This document shows positions 44,565 through 54,336 of a DNA stretch of 64,000 bases, in pieces. A model generated the notes under the pieces. That model had not been told where the DNA came from. It saw nothing but the letters and a program-made list of their open reading frames with translations, and searched no databases. The position numbers and the translations under genes are program-made. Source of the DNA: Bacillus paralicheniformis (GTDB taxonomy: Bacteria; Bacillota; Bacilli; Bacillales; Bacillaceae); assembly GCF_001042485.2 (NCBI RefSeq), contig NZ_LBMN02000018.1, forward strand, positions 78,048-142,047. Direction: 5' to 3'. How positions within the stretch are numbered: the stretch's first letter is position 1; each line of letters begins with the position of its first letter.

Positions 44565-46265
44565 ATGAACAAACAAACTGAAGACCTATATCTGTCTTTT
44601 CATCAGAAGCTGTTCCAATTTCTTTTAAAAAAGCCGGCCGTCTCGTACGATGACTCTGTTGCCTGGCTAAAAGCGGCAGCAGAGTCATTTTTTTCGTTTA
44701 TATCTCTTACATTGCGTCCTTCTTCAAGACCGCAGGGAGCGAACGGCCAAAGCGGCCAGATCAGCCGAGTTAATGATTATTATATCATTATAACAATAGA
44801 AGAAAACAGCAAATATATAGAACTTTTGTGTCAAAAGAATCATAAAGTACCAGAACGTCTTGCTGAATCCATCCGCCTGTTTTTAATGCATTGTCTGAAA
44901 CTTGATGCATTATTTCATGAGGAGCTCAATAAAACAAAGATTTATGAAAAGACGGCGCTGCTGCATGAGCTGATGGATCAGGAGCAGGTGCTCAAGACAA
45001 TGGTTGAAAGTTTAAGGGATGTTTTTCCTTTTTTGGCATATTGTCTTTTCTTGTCATACGACGAGGACCAATACATCAGCCTTCCTGCGATAGAGTTAGA
45101 TGTGCAAAGCGAATCGACCGATTCTTTCGCCTTGGAGGCATACTTATCAGGACAGGCGAAGAGCAAAAATGAATCGGAAGTTTACATTCCGATTAAAGGC
45201 CGGCAGGGAACGTATGGCGTTTTGAAGGCTTTTGGACCAGGGGCTGCCGATACGGCAGCGGATATATGCATTATTTCGAATGCGGCAGGGAAAGCATTTG
45301 AAAATTCCCGGCTTTACGAACAGTCGCAGAATATGATTTCAAATTTGGAGCTGATTAATGAAACATCGCATCAGCTGAACCGGACGAAACGCCTCCCTGA
45401 TATGATGAAGAGTTTGTCCGAAAGGCTGATCAGTTCATTTGGCGCCGAAGAGGTGGGCTTTTTTTATAAAAATCATTTGGACGAGGAAACCCTGCTGCCG
45501 GGAAGCACCAGTTTTTTTCAGACGGATGCGGCCCTTCCATATATCCGCTATGTTAAAGAAAAGATTTCAGAGGAAAACGGGGTATTTGTCGGAAACGGTT
45601 CTTCGTTTTTTGGAAATGACGGTTATGCTTCATTAATGGGCGTTCCGATGCTGGAGAATAATGAAAACAAAGGATTTGTCATCGTATTGAAAAAAAACGT
45701 CTGCTCTTTTTCATTTGAAATGTTTAAGTTGTTTCAGACGCTGATCAGGCATTCCACGCTCGCCGTGTCGAATTTGATGCTGCGTGACCGGCTGAAGTAT
45801 CTTGTTCAAACAGACCGTTTGACAGAGCTTTACTCGAGAAGCTATTTCGATGAAAAAATCGGGTACAGTATGAAAGCGGATGAGAGCGGCGTACTCGTAT
45901 TGATTGATATCGATGATTTTAAACAGATTAACGATACGTACGGCCATCAGAAAGGCGATGATATTCTCATTCAAGTCGCCAGGGTGATCCAGCGAAACAT
46001 CCGCGACCAGGACGTCGCAGCAAGGTGGGGAGGAGAAGAGCTTGCGGTATACTTGCCGAAAGCAGGGCTGAACACCGGTGAAATGCTTGCTGAGAGGCTG
46101 ATTACGCTTGTCAGGGAATGCACTGATCCAAAGGTGACGATTTCGTGCGGGGTATCCAATTGGTCTCAGGATCGTCCGAAATCTTTAACCTGCCTTTTTA
46201 AAGAGGCGGATGTCGCGCTGTACAATGCAAAGCGAAACGGGAAAAACAGGTTTATGACACATTAA
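44565..46265 (+). CDS. dgcP: Diguanylate cyclase DgcP (YtrP), GAF-GGDEF
   Basis: 566 residues, no membrane segment. Two GAF-like sensor regions (roughly 130-260 and 270-400) precede a GGDEF domain (about 405-565). The active site is GGEEL at 489-493, the substrate region DIDDFKQINDTYGHQKGDD is intact, and the allosteric inhibitory site RxxD is present five residues before it (RDQD 480-483), so product feedback is expected. It makes cyclic di-GMP. AAGGTGAT precedes the start; GTG 44556 and ATG 44559 are in-frame alternatives. Divergent from rpsD. Confidence 0.92.
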   Translation: MNKQTEDLYLSFHQKLFQFLLKKPAVSYDDSVAWLKAAAESFFSFISLTLRPSSRPQGANGQSGQISRVNDYYIIITIEENSKYIELLCQKNHKVPERLAESIRLFLMHCLKLDALFHEELNKTKIYEKTALLHELMDQEQVLKTMVESLRDVFPFLAYCLFLSYDEDQYISLPAIELDVQSESTDSFALEAYLSGQAKSKNESEVYIPIKGRQGTYGVLKAFGPGAADTAADICIISNAAGKAFENSRLYEQSQNMISNLELINETSHQLNRTKRLPDMMKSLSERLISSFGAEEVGFFYKNHLDEETLLPGSTSFFQTDAALPYIRYVKEKISEENGVFVGNGSSFFGNDGYASLMGVPMLENNENKGFVIVLKKNVCSFSFEMFKLFQTLIRHSTLAVSNLMLRDRLKYLVQTDRLTELYSRSYFDEKIGYSMKADESGVLVLIDIDDFKQINDTYGHQKGDDILIQVARVIQRNIRDQDVAARWGGEELAVYLPKAGLNTGEMLAERLITLVRECTDPKVTISCGVSNWSQDRPKSLTCLFKEADVALYNAKRNGKNRFMTH

Positions 46266-46294
46266 AAAAGAGCCGGATTTACCGGCTCTTTTCG
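46264..46294. terminator. Bidirectional terminator between dgcP and ytsP
   Basis: AAAAGAGCCGG pairs with CCGGCTCTTTT (11 bp) around ATTTA; it overlaps the last codons of ytsP. Confidence 0.9.
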
Positions 46295-46773
46295 CTTAAA
46301 CGCTCTCCAAGCATCTCTGTGAACTTTTTCAAATAATACTCATCTGTTTCATCGAAGCGGTTTTTAATCGGGCTGTCGATATCGAGCACTCCGATGATGT
46401 TCCCGTCCACTTCAAGCGGAACTACGATTTCGGATTGGGATGCCGCATCACACGCAATGTGTCCGGGGAACGCGTTCACATCTTCAACGCGCTCGACCCG
46501 GCCGTTTGTATAAGCGGTGCCGCAGACGCCTTTCCCGAACGGGATTCTTACGCATGCAGGAAGTCCCTGGAACGGACCGAGCACAAGCTCGCCGTCTTTG
46601 GCAAAATAGAAACCCGCCCAGTTGATGTCTTCCAATGATTGATATAAAAGAGCGGAGGCGTTTGCTGTATTGGCGATCATATCAGGTTCGCCTTCTGTCA
46701 GCGCATCGATCTGTTTGAGGAGAAGCTCGTATTTTTTTTCTTTGCTGCCTTCTGTTTTTTCGACATGAAACAT
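46279..46773 (-). CDS. ytsP: Free methionine-(R)-sulfoxide reductase, GAF-domain protein YtsP
   Basis: 164 residues, a lone GAF domain of the fRMsr (MsrC) type. The three cysteines used in catalysis are all present: C74 (LPACVRIPFG), C84 (GVCGTA) and C108 (HIACDAAS). It reduces free methionine R-sulfoxide in the cytosol. The ATG is preceded by an AGGGA motif. Convergent with dgcP, with which it shares a terminator. Confidence 0.9.
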   Translation of the reverse strand: MFHVEKTEGSKEKKYELLLKQIDALTEGEPDMIANTANASALLYQSLEDINWAGFYFAKDGELVLGPFQGLPACVRIPFGKGVCGTAYTNGRVERVEDVNAFPGHIACDAASQSEIVVPLEVDGNIIGVLDIDSPIKNRFDETDEYYLKKFTEMLGERLSEKSR

Positions 46774-46829
46774 GATAATTTCCCTCGCTTTTTCTTTGAA
46801 ATGGCAAAAACACGCTTGCCGTGATGCTA

Positions 46830-46878
46830 TTTGTCGAGCACTTTTTACAGGAACAATTCCGCTTGAAGTGGAATTGTT
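46830..46878 (+). promoter_or_regulatory. refZ control region: 0A box, sigma-H promoter and inverted repeat
   Basis: TTTGTCGAG (46830-46838) resembles the Spo0A box. ACAGGAACA (46847-46855), 12 nt, then GTGGAAT (46868-46874) fits the sigma-H consensus with one mismatch. A perfect inverted repeat AACAATTCC / GGAATTGTT (46852-46860 and 46870-46878) covers the promoter, a possible repressor site. Confidence 0.65.
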
Positions 46879-46902
46879 TTAAGTAAGAAGGGGTGAAACA
46901 AG

Positions 46903-47541
46903 ATGGGATCAAACGCTATTTCAACCACGAAGGACAGGATCATCGAATCTGCCGTGGAGCTGTTCAACCAAAAAGGTTTTTCAGGAACATCCGTCCGCGA
47001 AATTGCCCGAGCAGCCAATGTCAATGTCGCCCACATCTCCTATTATTTTAATGGAAAAGGCGGTTTAATGGAGCATTTGATATCCCGTTTTTATGAAGGC
47101 TATTTAAGAGTCCTTGAAAAGGGTTATGAACGCCTTCCGGATGCAGGTGCAACGGATTGCCTTCTTCAATTGGTTTTTGATATTCTATCGTATCAGCATG
47201 AGCACCGTCAATTAACTCGGTTTGTTTATCGCGAAGTCACGATTGATTCCACACTGAATCGCGAAGTGATGTCGACATATTTAACAAAAGAAAAGTACAT
47301 TCTCCACCTGATCATTGAAAAGGGAAATGAGGACAACGAATTTTCCCGTTTTCCCCTTTCCCATTTTATGATTCAGCTGAAGTCGCTTTTAATGATGCCT
47401 TATCTGCAGCCTCAATATATTTCAGAAGTGCTGTATGTACAGCCGCACGAGCCGTACTTTTATCAGGCGTATTACAAGGAAGTCAAAACATGGCTTCTCA
47501 GTTTGTTGTACAGAGAAGGTCGGCAAGCCGCCGTTATTTAG
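46903..47541 (+). CDS. refZ: RefZ (YttP), TetR-family regulator of FtsZ / division-site positioning
   Basis: 212 residues. N-terminal TetR HTH (about 8-60; AVELFNQKGFSGTSVREIA then NVNVAHISYYFNGKGGL) and an all-helical C-terminal domain. In B. subtilis RefZ binds motifs near the origin and inhibits FtsZ at the onset of sporulation, under Spo0A/sigma-H. Recognised by the conserved LMMPYLQPQYISEVL and by position between ytsP and hisJ. GAAGGGGTG precedes the ATG. Its 3' end overlaps hisJ by 8 bp in convergent orientation. Confidence 0.9.
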   Translation: MGSNAISTTKDRIIESAVELFNQKGFSGTSVREIARAANVNVAHISYYFNGKGGLMEHLISRFYEGYLRVLEKGYERLPDAGATDCLLQLVFDILSYQHEHRQLTRFVYREVTIDSTLNREVMSTYLTKEKYILHLIIEKGNEDNEFSRFPLSHFMIQLKSLLMMPYLQPQYISEVLYVQPHEPYFYQAYYKEVKTWLLSLLYREGRQAAVI

Positions 47542-48346
47542 CCAAGCGGCTCTCAAAATGTTCGTAACCAAATCCGGCATCCTCTGCTTGGTGGGCATCA
47601 GACCCAAAGACAAGCGGGATGTTTTTTTGTTCCGCTTCTTTTATCATCCATTCTTCCATATAGACGTCGCCTGCATAAGGCTTGCGGAGGCCGGACGTAT
47701 TAAAGTCAAGTTCGTATCCGCGCTTTGCGGCTTCATCCAAACAGGAGGAGACCGATTTTCTGACGCTTTCTGACATCGAATACGGAAACAGCTTCACAAA
47801 TTTTTTCGCAAGCGTAATGTGGCCGATTCGTTTTGGCTTAAATGCTCCCAGCGGTGATACAATGGAAGAATAAATTTCGTCATAATAGGCGAGATAGACC
47901 TGTTCTGTGCTGCCGTAGCAGCCGATCAGCTGCTGAAACGCTTTTTCATCGTAGTCAAGGCAGATGTGCGATGATCCGGCCGGCAAAAAATGAACGGAAA
48001 GAATGCTGTCGTCAAGATGCGTGCCGTATTGATCGAGAAAAGCTTTCGTTTCGTGTTCAAAGGTGCGGATATAATCGACTTCAAGACCGATTAAAACGTC
48101 GAGCTGTCCTTTGTACTCTTCCTTCAGTTCGGTCAGCCGTTCAATATAGCGGTCCAGCTCGGAGATCGGCATGGCGCTGTCTTTCTCCGGGGTCGGATCC
48201 ATGAATGAAGGCGGAAGCGGCGCATGCTCGGTGAAGGATACGGATCGGAAGCCTTTTTTGCATAATTCTTCTATATAATATCTGAATTCGTCTTTTGATC
48301 CGTGCGGACAAAAGGGAGAATGAACATGACCGTCTCGTTTCAGCAT
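47534..48346 (-). CDS. hisJ: Histidinol-phosphatase HisJ (PHP family)
   Basis: 270 residues; removes phosphate from histidinol phosphate, the penultimate step of histidine synthesis. PHP-domain metal ligands are seen in DGHVHSPFCPHG (H7, H9), SFTEHAP, SVHFLP and the C-terminal FGSDAH. Unlike most his genes it is unlinked from the his operon, as in B. subtilis (ytvP). The ATG is at 48346. It converges with refZ, overlapping by 8 bp, so antisense interaction at the 3' ends is possible. Confidence 0.93.
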   Translation of the reverse strand: MLKRDGHVHSPFCPHGSKDEFRYYIEELCKKGFRSVSFTEHAPLPPSFMDPTPEKDSAMPISELDRYIERLTELKEEYKGQLDVLIGLEVDYIRTFEHETKAFLDQYGTHLDDSILSVHFLPAGSSHICLDYDEKAFQQLIGCYGSTEQVYLAYYDEIYSSIVSPLGAFKPKRIGHITLAKKFVKLFPYSMSESVRKSVSSCLDEAAKRGYELDFNTSGLRKPYAGDVYMEEWMIKEAEQKNIPLVFGSDAHQAEDAGFGYEHFESRLAK

Positions 48347-48532
48347 GATGTCACCCCGTAAAAAAATAGTCAGATGTTGTCACTTTGATGTAAAAAAATT
48401 AAAAATTCTGCTCAAAAAATGTTGGTTACATGGTATCATAAGAACAATGAAAACGATAGTTTAACTTCATTTTTACATAACAATTTCAAATACATACCCT
48501 GACAGAACAGATAAACAGCAAGGGGGCTCATT

Positions 48533-50227
48533 ATGGAGTTTGTCATTGGCTTACTGGCGTTATTTTTAATCTTATTCGCTACGGGCTACTTATTCAGAAA
48601 AAATATATATAAAGAGATCGACCGTTTAGAAGCTTGGAAAATCGAAATCATGAACCGATCGATCGTGGAAGAGATGTCAAAAATCAAGCATCTGAAAATG
48701 ACGGGGCAGACTGAGGAATTCTTTGAAAGGTGGCGCCGGGAATGGGATGAAATCGTCACCTCGCATATGCCCAAAGTCGAAGAGCTTCTGTTTGAAGCCG
48801 AGGATTGCGCCGACAAATACCGTTTTCAAAAATCGAAACAGGTGCTCGCGCATATTGAGAATCTTTTATCAGCGGCTGAATCCAACATTGAAGACATCTT
48901 AAAGGAAATCGCCGATCTTGTCTCGAGCGAAGAGCAGAACCGCAAAGAAATCGAAGAGGTAAAAGAACGGTATACAAAAGTGCGGAAAAACCTTTTGGCA
49001 TACAGTCACCTGTACGGAGACCTCTATGAGAAAATTGAAACCGACCTCGATACCGTGTGGGAAGGCATTAAACAGTTTGAAGAGGAAACAGAAGGCGGAA
49101 ATTATATAGAAGCCAGAAAGGTGCTGCTCGCCCAAGACCGTTTGCTTGAAGAGCTTCAATCATACATAGACGATGTGCCGAAACTGCTTGCAAGCTGCAA
49201 GCAGACTGTTCCGCAGGAACTCGCCAAATTGAAAGCCGGCTATCAGGAAATGATCGATAAAGGGTACAAGCTCGATCATATTCAAGTGGAGAAGGAGCTC
49301 GAAAACCTTTTGAAAGAATTGAAGCGTGCTGAAGGTGCGCTTTTGGACGAACTTGATTTAGAAGAAGCCGCCGCAATCGTGCAGATGATTGATGAAACGA
49401 TCCAGACGCTGTATAACCAGCTGGAGCATGAAGTCGAAGCAGGGCAGGAAATTTTGGGGAAAGTGCCTGAGCTTGCCGCTGCATTGGAAAAGCTTGAAGC
49501 CTCCAAAAAGGATACCGAAGCTGAAACCGAACTCGTCAAGAAAGGCTACAGACTGACAACCGGAGAACTGGAGAAACAGCAGTCATACGAAAAGCGCCTT
49601 GAAATGATCGAAAAGCAGTTCGAACAAGTGAAAGAAAGGCTTGATCAGAAACATGTCGCCTACTCGCTGTTAAAGGAAGAGCTTGCGGATATCGAAAAGC
49701 AGATGGAAGCCGCTCAACGGGAGCATGACGAATACAGAGACATGCTGCAAATGCTGAGAAAAGAAGAGCTTCAGGCAAGAGAGCTTCTCAAGCAATTAAA
49801 GCAGACGATCAAGGATACGGCGCGGAGCCTGGAGAAAAGCAATGTTCCAGGGATTCCGGAAGCCATAACCGAAAAGATCCGGCAGTCGCAGACGACTGTG
49901 CAGAAAGTGACAGAACAGCTGAATGAGCTGCCGCTGAACATGGATGCGGTGAACGAACGCCTTCAAGAGGCGGAACAGCTTGTCACAGAAGTGAAAATAA
50001 AGACGGATGAACTGGTTGAAATGGTTTTGCTGATCGAACGCATCATCCAATATGGCAACCGCTTCAGAAGCCAGGACCGGATTCTTTCCGAACAGCTGAA
50101 AGAAGCAGAGAAAAGTTTTTATGCATATCAGTATGAAGAGGCTTACGACATTGCCGCCAGAGCGGTCGAAAAAGCGTCGCCGGGAGCAGTTGACCGGCTT
50201 GCAGCGGACGCGAAGCAGCCTGAATAG
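48533..50227 (+). CDS. ezrA: Septation ring formation regulator EzrA
   Basis: 564 residues. One N-terminal transmembrane helix (about 3-21, LIGLLALFLILFATG-like) with the N-terminus outside and a long cytoplasmic coiled-coil of spectrin-like repeats. It restrains FtsZ ring assembly away from midcell and couples division to wall synthesis with GpsB/PBP1. Length and location are standard. CAAGGGGGC lies before the ATG. Single gene followed by a terminator. Confidence 0.95.
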   Translation: MEFVIGLLALFLILFATGYLFRKNIYKEIDRLEAWKIEIMNRSIVEEMSKIKHLKMTGQTEEFFERWRREWDEIVTSHMPKVEELLFEAEDCADKYRFQKSKQVLAHIENLLSAAESNIEDILKEIADLVSSEEQNRKEIEEVKERYTKVRKNLLAYSHLYGDLYEKIETDLDTVWEGIKQFEEETEGGNYIEARKVLLAQDRLLEELQSYIDDVPKLLASCKQTVPQELAKLKAGYQEMIDKGYKLDHIQVEKELENLLKELKRAEGALLDELDLEEAAAIVQMIDETIQTLYNQLEHEVEAGQEILGKVPELAAALEKLEASKKDTEAETELVKKGYRLTTGELEKQQSYEKRLEMIEKQFEQVKERLDQKHVAYSLLKEELADIEKQMEAAQREHDEYRDMLQMLRKEELQARELLKQLKQTIKDTARSLEKSNVPGIPEAITEKIRQSQTTVQKVTEQLNELPLNMDAVNERLQEAEQLVTEVKIKTDELVEMVLLIERIIQYGNRFRSQDRILSEQLKEAEKSFYAYQYEEAYDIAARAVEKASPGAVDRLAADAKQPE

Positions 50228-50230
50228 AAC

Positions 50231-50268
50231 AAAAACCCGGCACGTGAAAAGGCGTGTCGGGTTTTTTT
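50231..50268 (+). terminator. Terminator after ezrA
   Basis: ACCCGGCACG pairs with CGTGTCGGGT around TGAAAAGG, followed by TTTTTT. Confidence 0.9.
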
Positions 50269-50290
50269 GTCTATAGCTGCAATGAAAAAT

Positions 50291-50330
50291 AAAAAAACCG
50301 GCCCTGTTTAAAAACAGAGCCGGTTTTTCA
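50291..50330 (-). terminator. Terminator after braB
   Basis: AAAACCGGC-CCTGTTT pairs with AACAG-GCCGGTTTT; on the minus strand the stem is followed by TTTTTTTATT. Confidence 0.85.
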
Positions 50331-50334
50331 AAGA

Positions 50335-51672
50335 TCAGCTGACTTTCTTTAATTTGTCTTTCGGCGAAGCGATGAAAAATGTCACAATGTAACCGATCAC
50401 CGCGCCGATAACAGCCGGAATGACCCAGCCGACACCCATGCTGAACAGCGGGATGTTCGCTTTTAAGATATCGTTTACCGGACCCAGCGGAATTTTCGCC
50501 GCGTTTAATCCGTCGATGATGCTTAAAATTCCAGTCGGGATAAGGGCACCGATATAGACTTCGCGTCGTTCAGCAAACAGCTTGTCAATGAAAGAGAGCA
50601 AAACGACGACGATCGCAAGCGGATAAATCGCCGACAGAATCGGAACTGAAAACGAGATGATTTCTGTCAGTCCGAAATTGGCAATCACAAGGCTGAAAAG
50701 CGTCACGATGATGACAACAGCTTTGTAAGAGAGCTTCGGAATCAGCTTTGAAAAATACTCTCCGCAAGAGGAAACGAGTCCGACGCTCGTCGTCAGACAG
50801 GCGAACAAGATCGCGATACCGAGCACGGCATTTCCAAGCGAGCCGAATAAATACGCGGAAGCTTTGGACAATATTTCGCCGCCGTTGTTGAGCGAACCGA
50901 CGGTTTCAACACTTGTCGCCCCTAAATAAGCGAGAGAAACATAAACGAGTCCGAGACCGACTGCAGCGACGATCCCCGCTTTGATGCATGAAGCGGCGAT
51001 TGACTTTGGATTTGTAACGCCGCGGTCTTTAATCGCGGTAATAACGACAATTCCAAATACGATTGAAGCGATCGCATCCATCGTTTTATATCCTTCTAAA
51101 AATCCGACAAACAGAGGTGCGGATTGATAGGCCTCTGTCACAGAGCCGATGCTGCCCATCGGGGTGATAAACGCTTTGATGACTAATATTGCGATTACAG
51201 TCAATAATATCGGTGTTAAAATTTTACCGATGCGGTCAACAAGCTTGCTTGGGTTTAAAGCCAGGAAATAAGTGATTCCGAAAAATATCAGGGTAAAGAT
51301 AAACAGATAAAGACTTGATGAATGTTTCCCTAAAAACGGCTCCACCGCTATCACGTATGAAACATTTCCTGTCCTCGGAATAGCAAACAAAGGTCCGATC
51401 GTCAAATAAATGCTGACGATTAATATCGTGCCGAAGACCGGATGGGCTTTGTCAGCTAGGCCTTTTGCACTCCCTTTTAGAGCAACCGCGATGACGCCGA
51501 GCAGCGGAAGACCGACGCCTGTCAGCAAGAATCCGATGATAGCCGGCCAAACATTCTCTCCGGCAGCTTGACCGAGCTGGGGAGGAAAAATCATATTTCC
51601 CGCTCCGAAAAAGAGGGCGAACAGCATAAGTCCAATCGCCGTCGTTTCCTTAGCGGATAGTGAAGTTTTCAT
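50335..51672 (-). CDS. braB: Branched-chain amino acid transporter BraB (LIVCS family)
   Basis: 445 residues with 12 predicted membrane helices. The LIVCS family start is clear (LFALFFGAGNMIFPPQLGQ spanning residues 17-35), with further conserved FGTILIVSIYLTIGPLFAIPRTG near 85-107. It imports leucine, isoleucine and valine with sodium or protons. A sigma-A promoter and a CodY-like box lie upstream, so repression in rich medium is predicted, as known for B. subtilis BraB. Confidence 0.92.
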   Translation of the reverse strand: MKTSLSAKETTAIGLMLFALFFGAGNMIFPPQLGQAAGENVWPAIIGFLLTGVGLPLLGVIAVALKGSAKGLADKAHPVFGTILIVSIYLTIGPLFAIPRTGNVSYVIAVEPFLGKHSSSLYLFIFTLIFFGITYFLALNPSKLVDRIGKILTPILLTVIAILVIKAFITPMGSIGSVTEAYQSAPLFVGFLEGYKTMDAIASIVFGIVVITAIKDRGVTNPKSIAASCIKAGIVAAVGLGLVYVSLAYLGATSVETVGSLNNGGEILSKASAYLFGSLGNAVLGIAILFACLTTSVGLVSSCGEYFSKLIPKLSYKAVVIIVTLFSLVIANFGLTEIISFSVPILSAIYPLAIVVVLLSFIDKLFAERREVYIGALIPTGILSIIDGLNAAKIPLGPVNDILKANIPLFSMGVGWVIPAVIGAVIGYIVTFFIASPKDKLKKVS

Positions 51673-51700
51673 TAAAAAGAACCTCCTGGTTTGTTGTTTA

Positions 51701-51780
51701 AATTTTCTGTCAATTTATTTTCGTGATATAATATGACAAAAGTCCAAAGACTATTATATTTTAAAAATCAGAGAAGTCAA
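51701..51780 (-). promoter_or_regulatory. braB promoter and CodY-box-like site
   Basis: On the minus strand TTGACT (51780-51775), a 16-nt spacer and TATAAT (51758-51753). AATTTTCTGTCAATT at 51701-51715 matches 13 of 15 positions of the CodY consensus and lies downstream of the predicted transcription start, a repressing position. Confidence 0.65.
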
Positions 51781-51866
51781 ACATTTATTTTTAATTTTCA
51801 ATTACAAGTTGATATGATAACATATACAGTCATGAAAAAGAACGTTCATTTTTAAAGGAGTAGATC

Positions 51867-53012
51867 ATGATTTATCTTGATAATAGTTCAACAACAAAAC
51901 CATATCCTGAATTATTACAAATTTATGAACAAGTAAATCAGCGCTTCTTCGGCAACCCGTCGTCGCTGCACCGCCACGGCATTGAAGCGGATCAATTGCT
52001 TTCAGAAGCGCGGAAACAGATCAAAACGGCGCTTTCGCTAAAAAGTCATGATATCGTGTTTACGTCCGGGGCTTCAGAAGCCAACAACATGGCGCTGAAA
52101 GGCATTGCTTTGGCACATATGCAAAAAGGAAAACATATCATTGCTTCCTCCATTGAACATCCGTCTGTGACGGAATCTTTGGAGCAGCTGAAGACAGCCT
52201 TTGGCTTTGAGGTTACATATCTTCCTGTCGACAGCCGCGGATTTGTTTCGCTTGAAGATCTGAAACAAGCGCTCCGCAAAGACACGATTCTGGTGAGCAT
52301 CATGCACGTCAACAATGAAACAGGTGTCATCCAGCCTGTGGAAGACATCGGCAAAATCGTAAAAGAAAACACAAGGGCATACTTTCATGTTGATCACGTT
52401 CAAGGCATTAACAAGGTTCCCCTGGACATCTCCGGGGCGGACATTGACCTTTGTACGATATCGGGCCATAAATTTCACGGCTTAAAAGGAACAGGAGCGC
52501 TCATTCTGAACGAACGGATTTCGCTTTTTCCTTTGATTTCCGGAGGAGAACAGCAGAACAACAGGCGTGCCGGAACTGAAAATACCGCCGGCGCTGTTAC
52601 GCTTGCAAAAGCGATCAATATGTCAAAACAGGATTATAACCATTATATAGAAGAAATAAAGGCGGCAAAATTGGCTTTTATCAAGGAGCTAAAAGAGCTA
52701 AAAGGTGTTATATTAAATACGCCGGAAGAAAACAGCGCGCCGCATATCATTAATTTTTCCGTGCCGGGATTGAAGGCCGAGGTCCTTTTGCATATGCTAG
52801 AAGAGCGAGGTATTTTCGTATCGACGACATCAGCATGCTCTTCAAAACAGCATAAGCCGAGCAAGGTGCTTTTAGCAATGGGAAAAGGTGAAGATGCAGC
52901 GGCAAGCAGCATCAGAATCAGTATGACATACCGGGACAATCAGGAGATTGTCGGCCCGTTTATGACGGCCTTAAAAGAAAGTTTACACAAACTAAAAGGA
53001 ATTATGAGGTAG
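51867..53012 (+). CDS. nifZ: Cysteine desulfurase NifZ (IscS-like), sulfur donor for ThiI
   Basis: 381 residues, class V PLP aminotransferase fold. PLP lysine K202 in SGHKFHG, HP-x-S (EHPSVTES), and the persulfide cysteine C321 in STTSACSS are present. It takes sulfur from cysteine and hands it to ThiI, whose gene follows after 7 bp; the B. subtilis pair makes 4-thiouridine in tRNA. AAAGGAG precedes the ATG. Distinct from SufS and NifS by its partner gene. Confidence 0.92.
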   Translation: MIYLDNSSTTKPYPELLQIYEQVNQRFFGNPSSLHRHGIEADQLLSEARKQIKTALSLKSHDIVFTSGASEANNMALKGIALAHMQKGKHIIASSIEHPSVTESLEQLKTAFGFEVTYLPVDSRGFVSLEDLKQALRKDTILVSIMHVNNETGVIQPVEDIGKIVKENTRAYFHVDHVQGINKVPLDISGADIDLCTISGHKFHGLKGTGALILNERISLFPLISGGEQQNNRRAGTENTAGAVTLAKAINMSKQDYNHYIEEIKAAKLAFIKELKELKGVILNTPEENSAPHIINFSVPGLKAEVLLHMLEERGIFVSTTSACSSKQHKPSKVLLAMGKGEDAAASSIRISMTYRDNQEIVGPFMTALKESLHKLKGIMR

Positions 53013-53019
53013 AGACACA

Positions 53020-54225
53020 ATGAATGAAGACTATATTTTAATCAGATTTGGCGAAATTTCAACAAAAGGAAAGAACAGAAAGCTTTTTGTCGATCGCCTG
53101 AAAAGAAATATCAAAATGGTCTTGCGCGATTTCCGCAACGTCCGTTATGAGTCAACACGTGACAGAATGACTCTCGTATTAAACGGAGAAGACGCGGAAG
53201 CCGTAATGGCCCGTCTGAAAAACGTTTTCGGCATCCAATCGTTCAGTCTTGCCGTGAAGTGCCGGACAGATCTGGAAAGCATTAAAGAGACGGCGCTCGC
53301 GTCTGTTCAAGAACAATACAAGCCCGGAGATACCTTTAAAGTATCGACGAAAAGGGCTTACAAGCAGTTTGAATTAAATACAAATGAGGTGAATGCCGAA
53401 ATCGGCGGACACATTTTGCGCAACACCGATGATCTTACCGTTGACGTTCATTCCCCGGACATCCATTTGCGGATCGAAATTCGGGAAGATGCTACGTATT
53501 TGACATTCCGGGATGAAAAAGGTGCGGGCGGGCTGCCGGTCGGAAGCGGAGGAAAAGCGATGCTTATGATATCCGGCGGAATTGACAGCCCTGTTGCCGG
53601 GTTCTATGCCATGAAGCGCGGGCTTGAGATCGAAGCTGTTCACTTTTTCAGCCCGCCATATACAAGCGAACGGGCCAAGCAAAAAGTGATTGATCTCACT
53701 AAACGCCTTACGGCTTTCGGCGGAGACATCAAGCTTCATATCGTTCCGTTTACGAAAACCCAAGAGCTCATTCAAAAGCAGATTCCCGAAAACTATTCCA
53801 TGACGGCGACCAGAAGGCTGATGCTGCAGATCGCCGACAAACTGCGCGAACGACATAACGCGCTTGCCGTTTTTACAGGAGAAAGCCTCGGCCAGGTTGC
53901 AAGCCAGACGCTCGAAAGCATGTATGCCATCAACGCGGTCACGAGCACGCCGGTTTTGCGCCCTTTAATCGGCATGGATAAGACGGAAATCATCGAAAAA
54001 GCGAAGGAAATCGATACGTATGATATTAGCATACGTCCGTACGAAGACTGCTGTACGATCTTCACGCCTTCTGCGCCGAAAACGCGTCCGAAAAAAGAAA
54101 AAATCGAACACTTTGAAAGCTACACAGATTTCGAACCGCTCATCAACGAAGCTGTAGAGAACACGGAAACGATTGTTTTGAGCAGCAAAGCGGAAACGAA
54201 AGATCAATTTGCGGACTTTTTCTAA
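53020..54225 (+). CDS. thiI: tRNA 4-thiouridine synthase ThiI
   Basis: 401 residues: an N-terminal ferredoxin-like/THUMP region (about 1-165) and a PP-loop ATPase domain with SGGIDS at 185-190. It adenylates U8 of tRNA and inserts sulfur. The C-terminal rhodanese domain of the E. coli protein is absent, as is usual in Bacillus, so sulfur is delivered directly by NifZ. GAGGTAGAG lies before the ATG, inside the nifZ stop region, indicating an operon. Confidence 0.94.
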   Translation: MNEDYILIRFGEISTKGKNRKLFVDRLKRNIKMVLRDFRNVRYESTRDRMTLVLNGEDAEAVMARLKNVFGIQSFSLAVKCRTDLESIKETALASVQEQYKPGDTFKVSTKRAYKQFELNTNEVNAEIGGHILRNTDDLTVDVHSPDIHLRIEIREDATYLTFRDEKGAGGLPVGSGGKAMLMISGGIDSPVAGFYAMKRGLEIEAVHFFSPPYTSERAKQKVIDLTKRLTAFGGDIKLHIVPFTKTQELIQKQIPENYSMTATRRLMLQIADKLRERHNALAVFTGESLGQVASQTLESMYAINAVTSTPVLRPLIGMDKTEIIEKAKEIDTYDISIRPYEDCCTIFTPSAPKTRPKKEKIEHFESYTDFEPLINEAVENTETIVLSSKAETKDQFADFF

Positions 54226-54282
54226 AGGAATATTCGAACAAACGCCTTTGTCTGTTTTTGCATACAATTACCAAACATTCTT

Positions 54283-54313
54283 TGTATGAAGTCATGTGTT
54301 TTTACACAATCTA
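54283..54313 (+). promoter_or_regulatory. Candidate sigma-G promoter of sspA
   Basis: TGTATG (54283-54288), 18-nt spacer, CAATCTA (54307-54313), an imperfect match to the forespore sigma-G consensus upstream of a known sigma-G-dependent gene. Confidence 0.5.
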
Positions 54314-54336
54314 TACTCACAAGGAGGTGAGAACAC

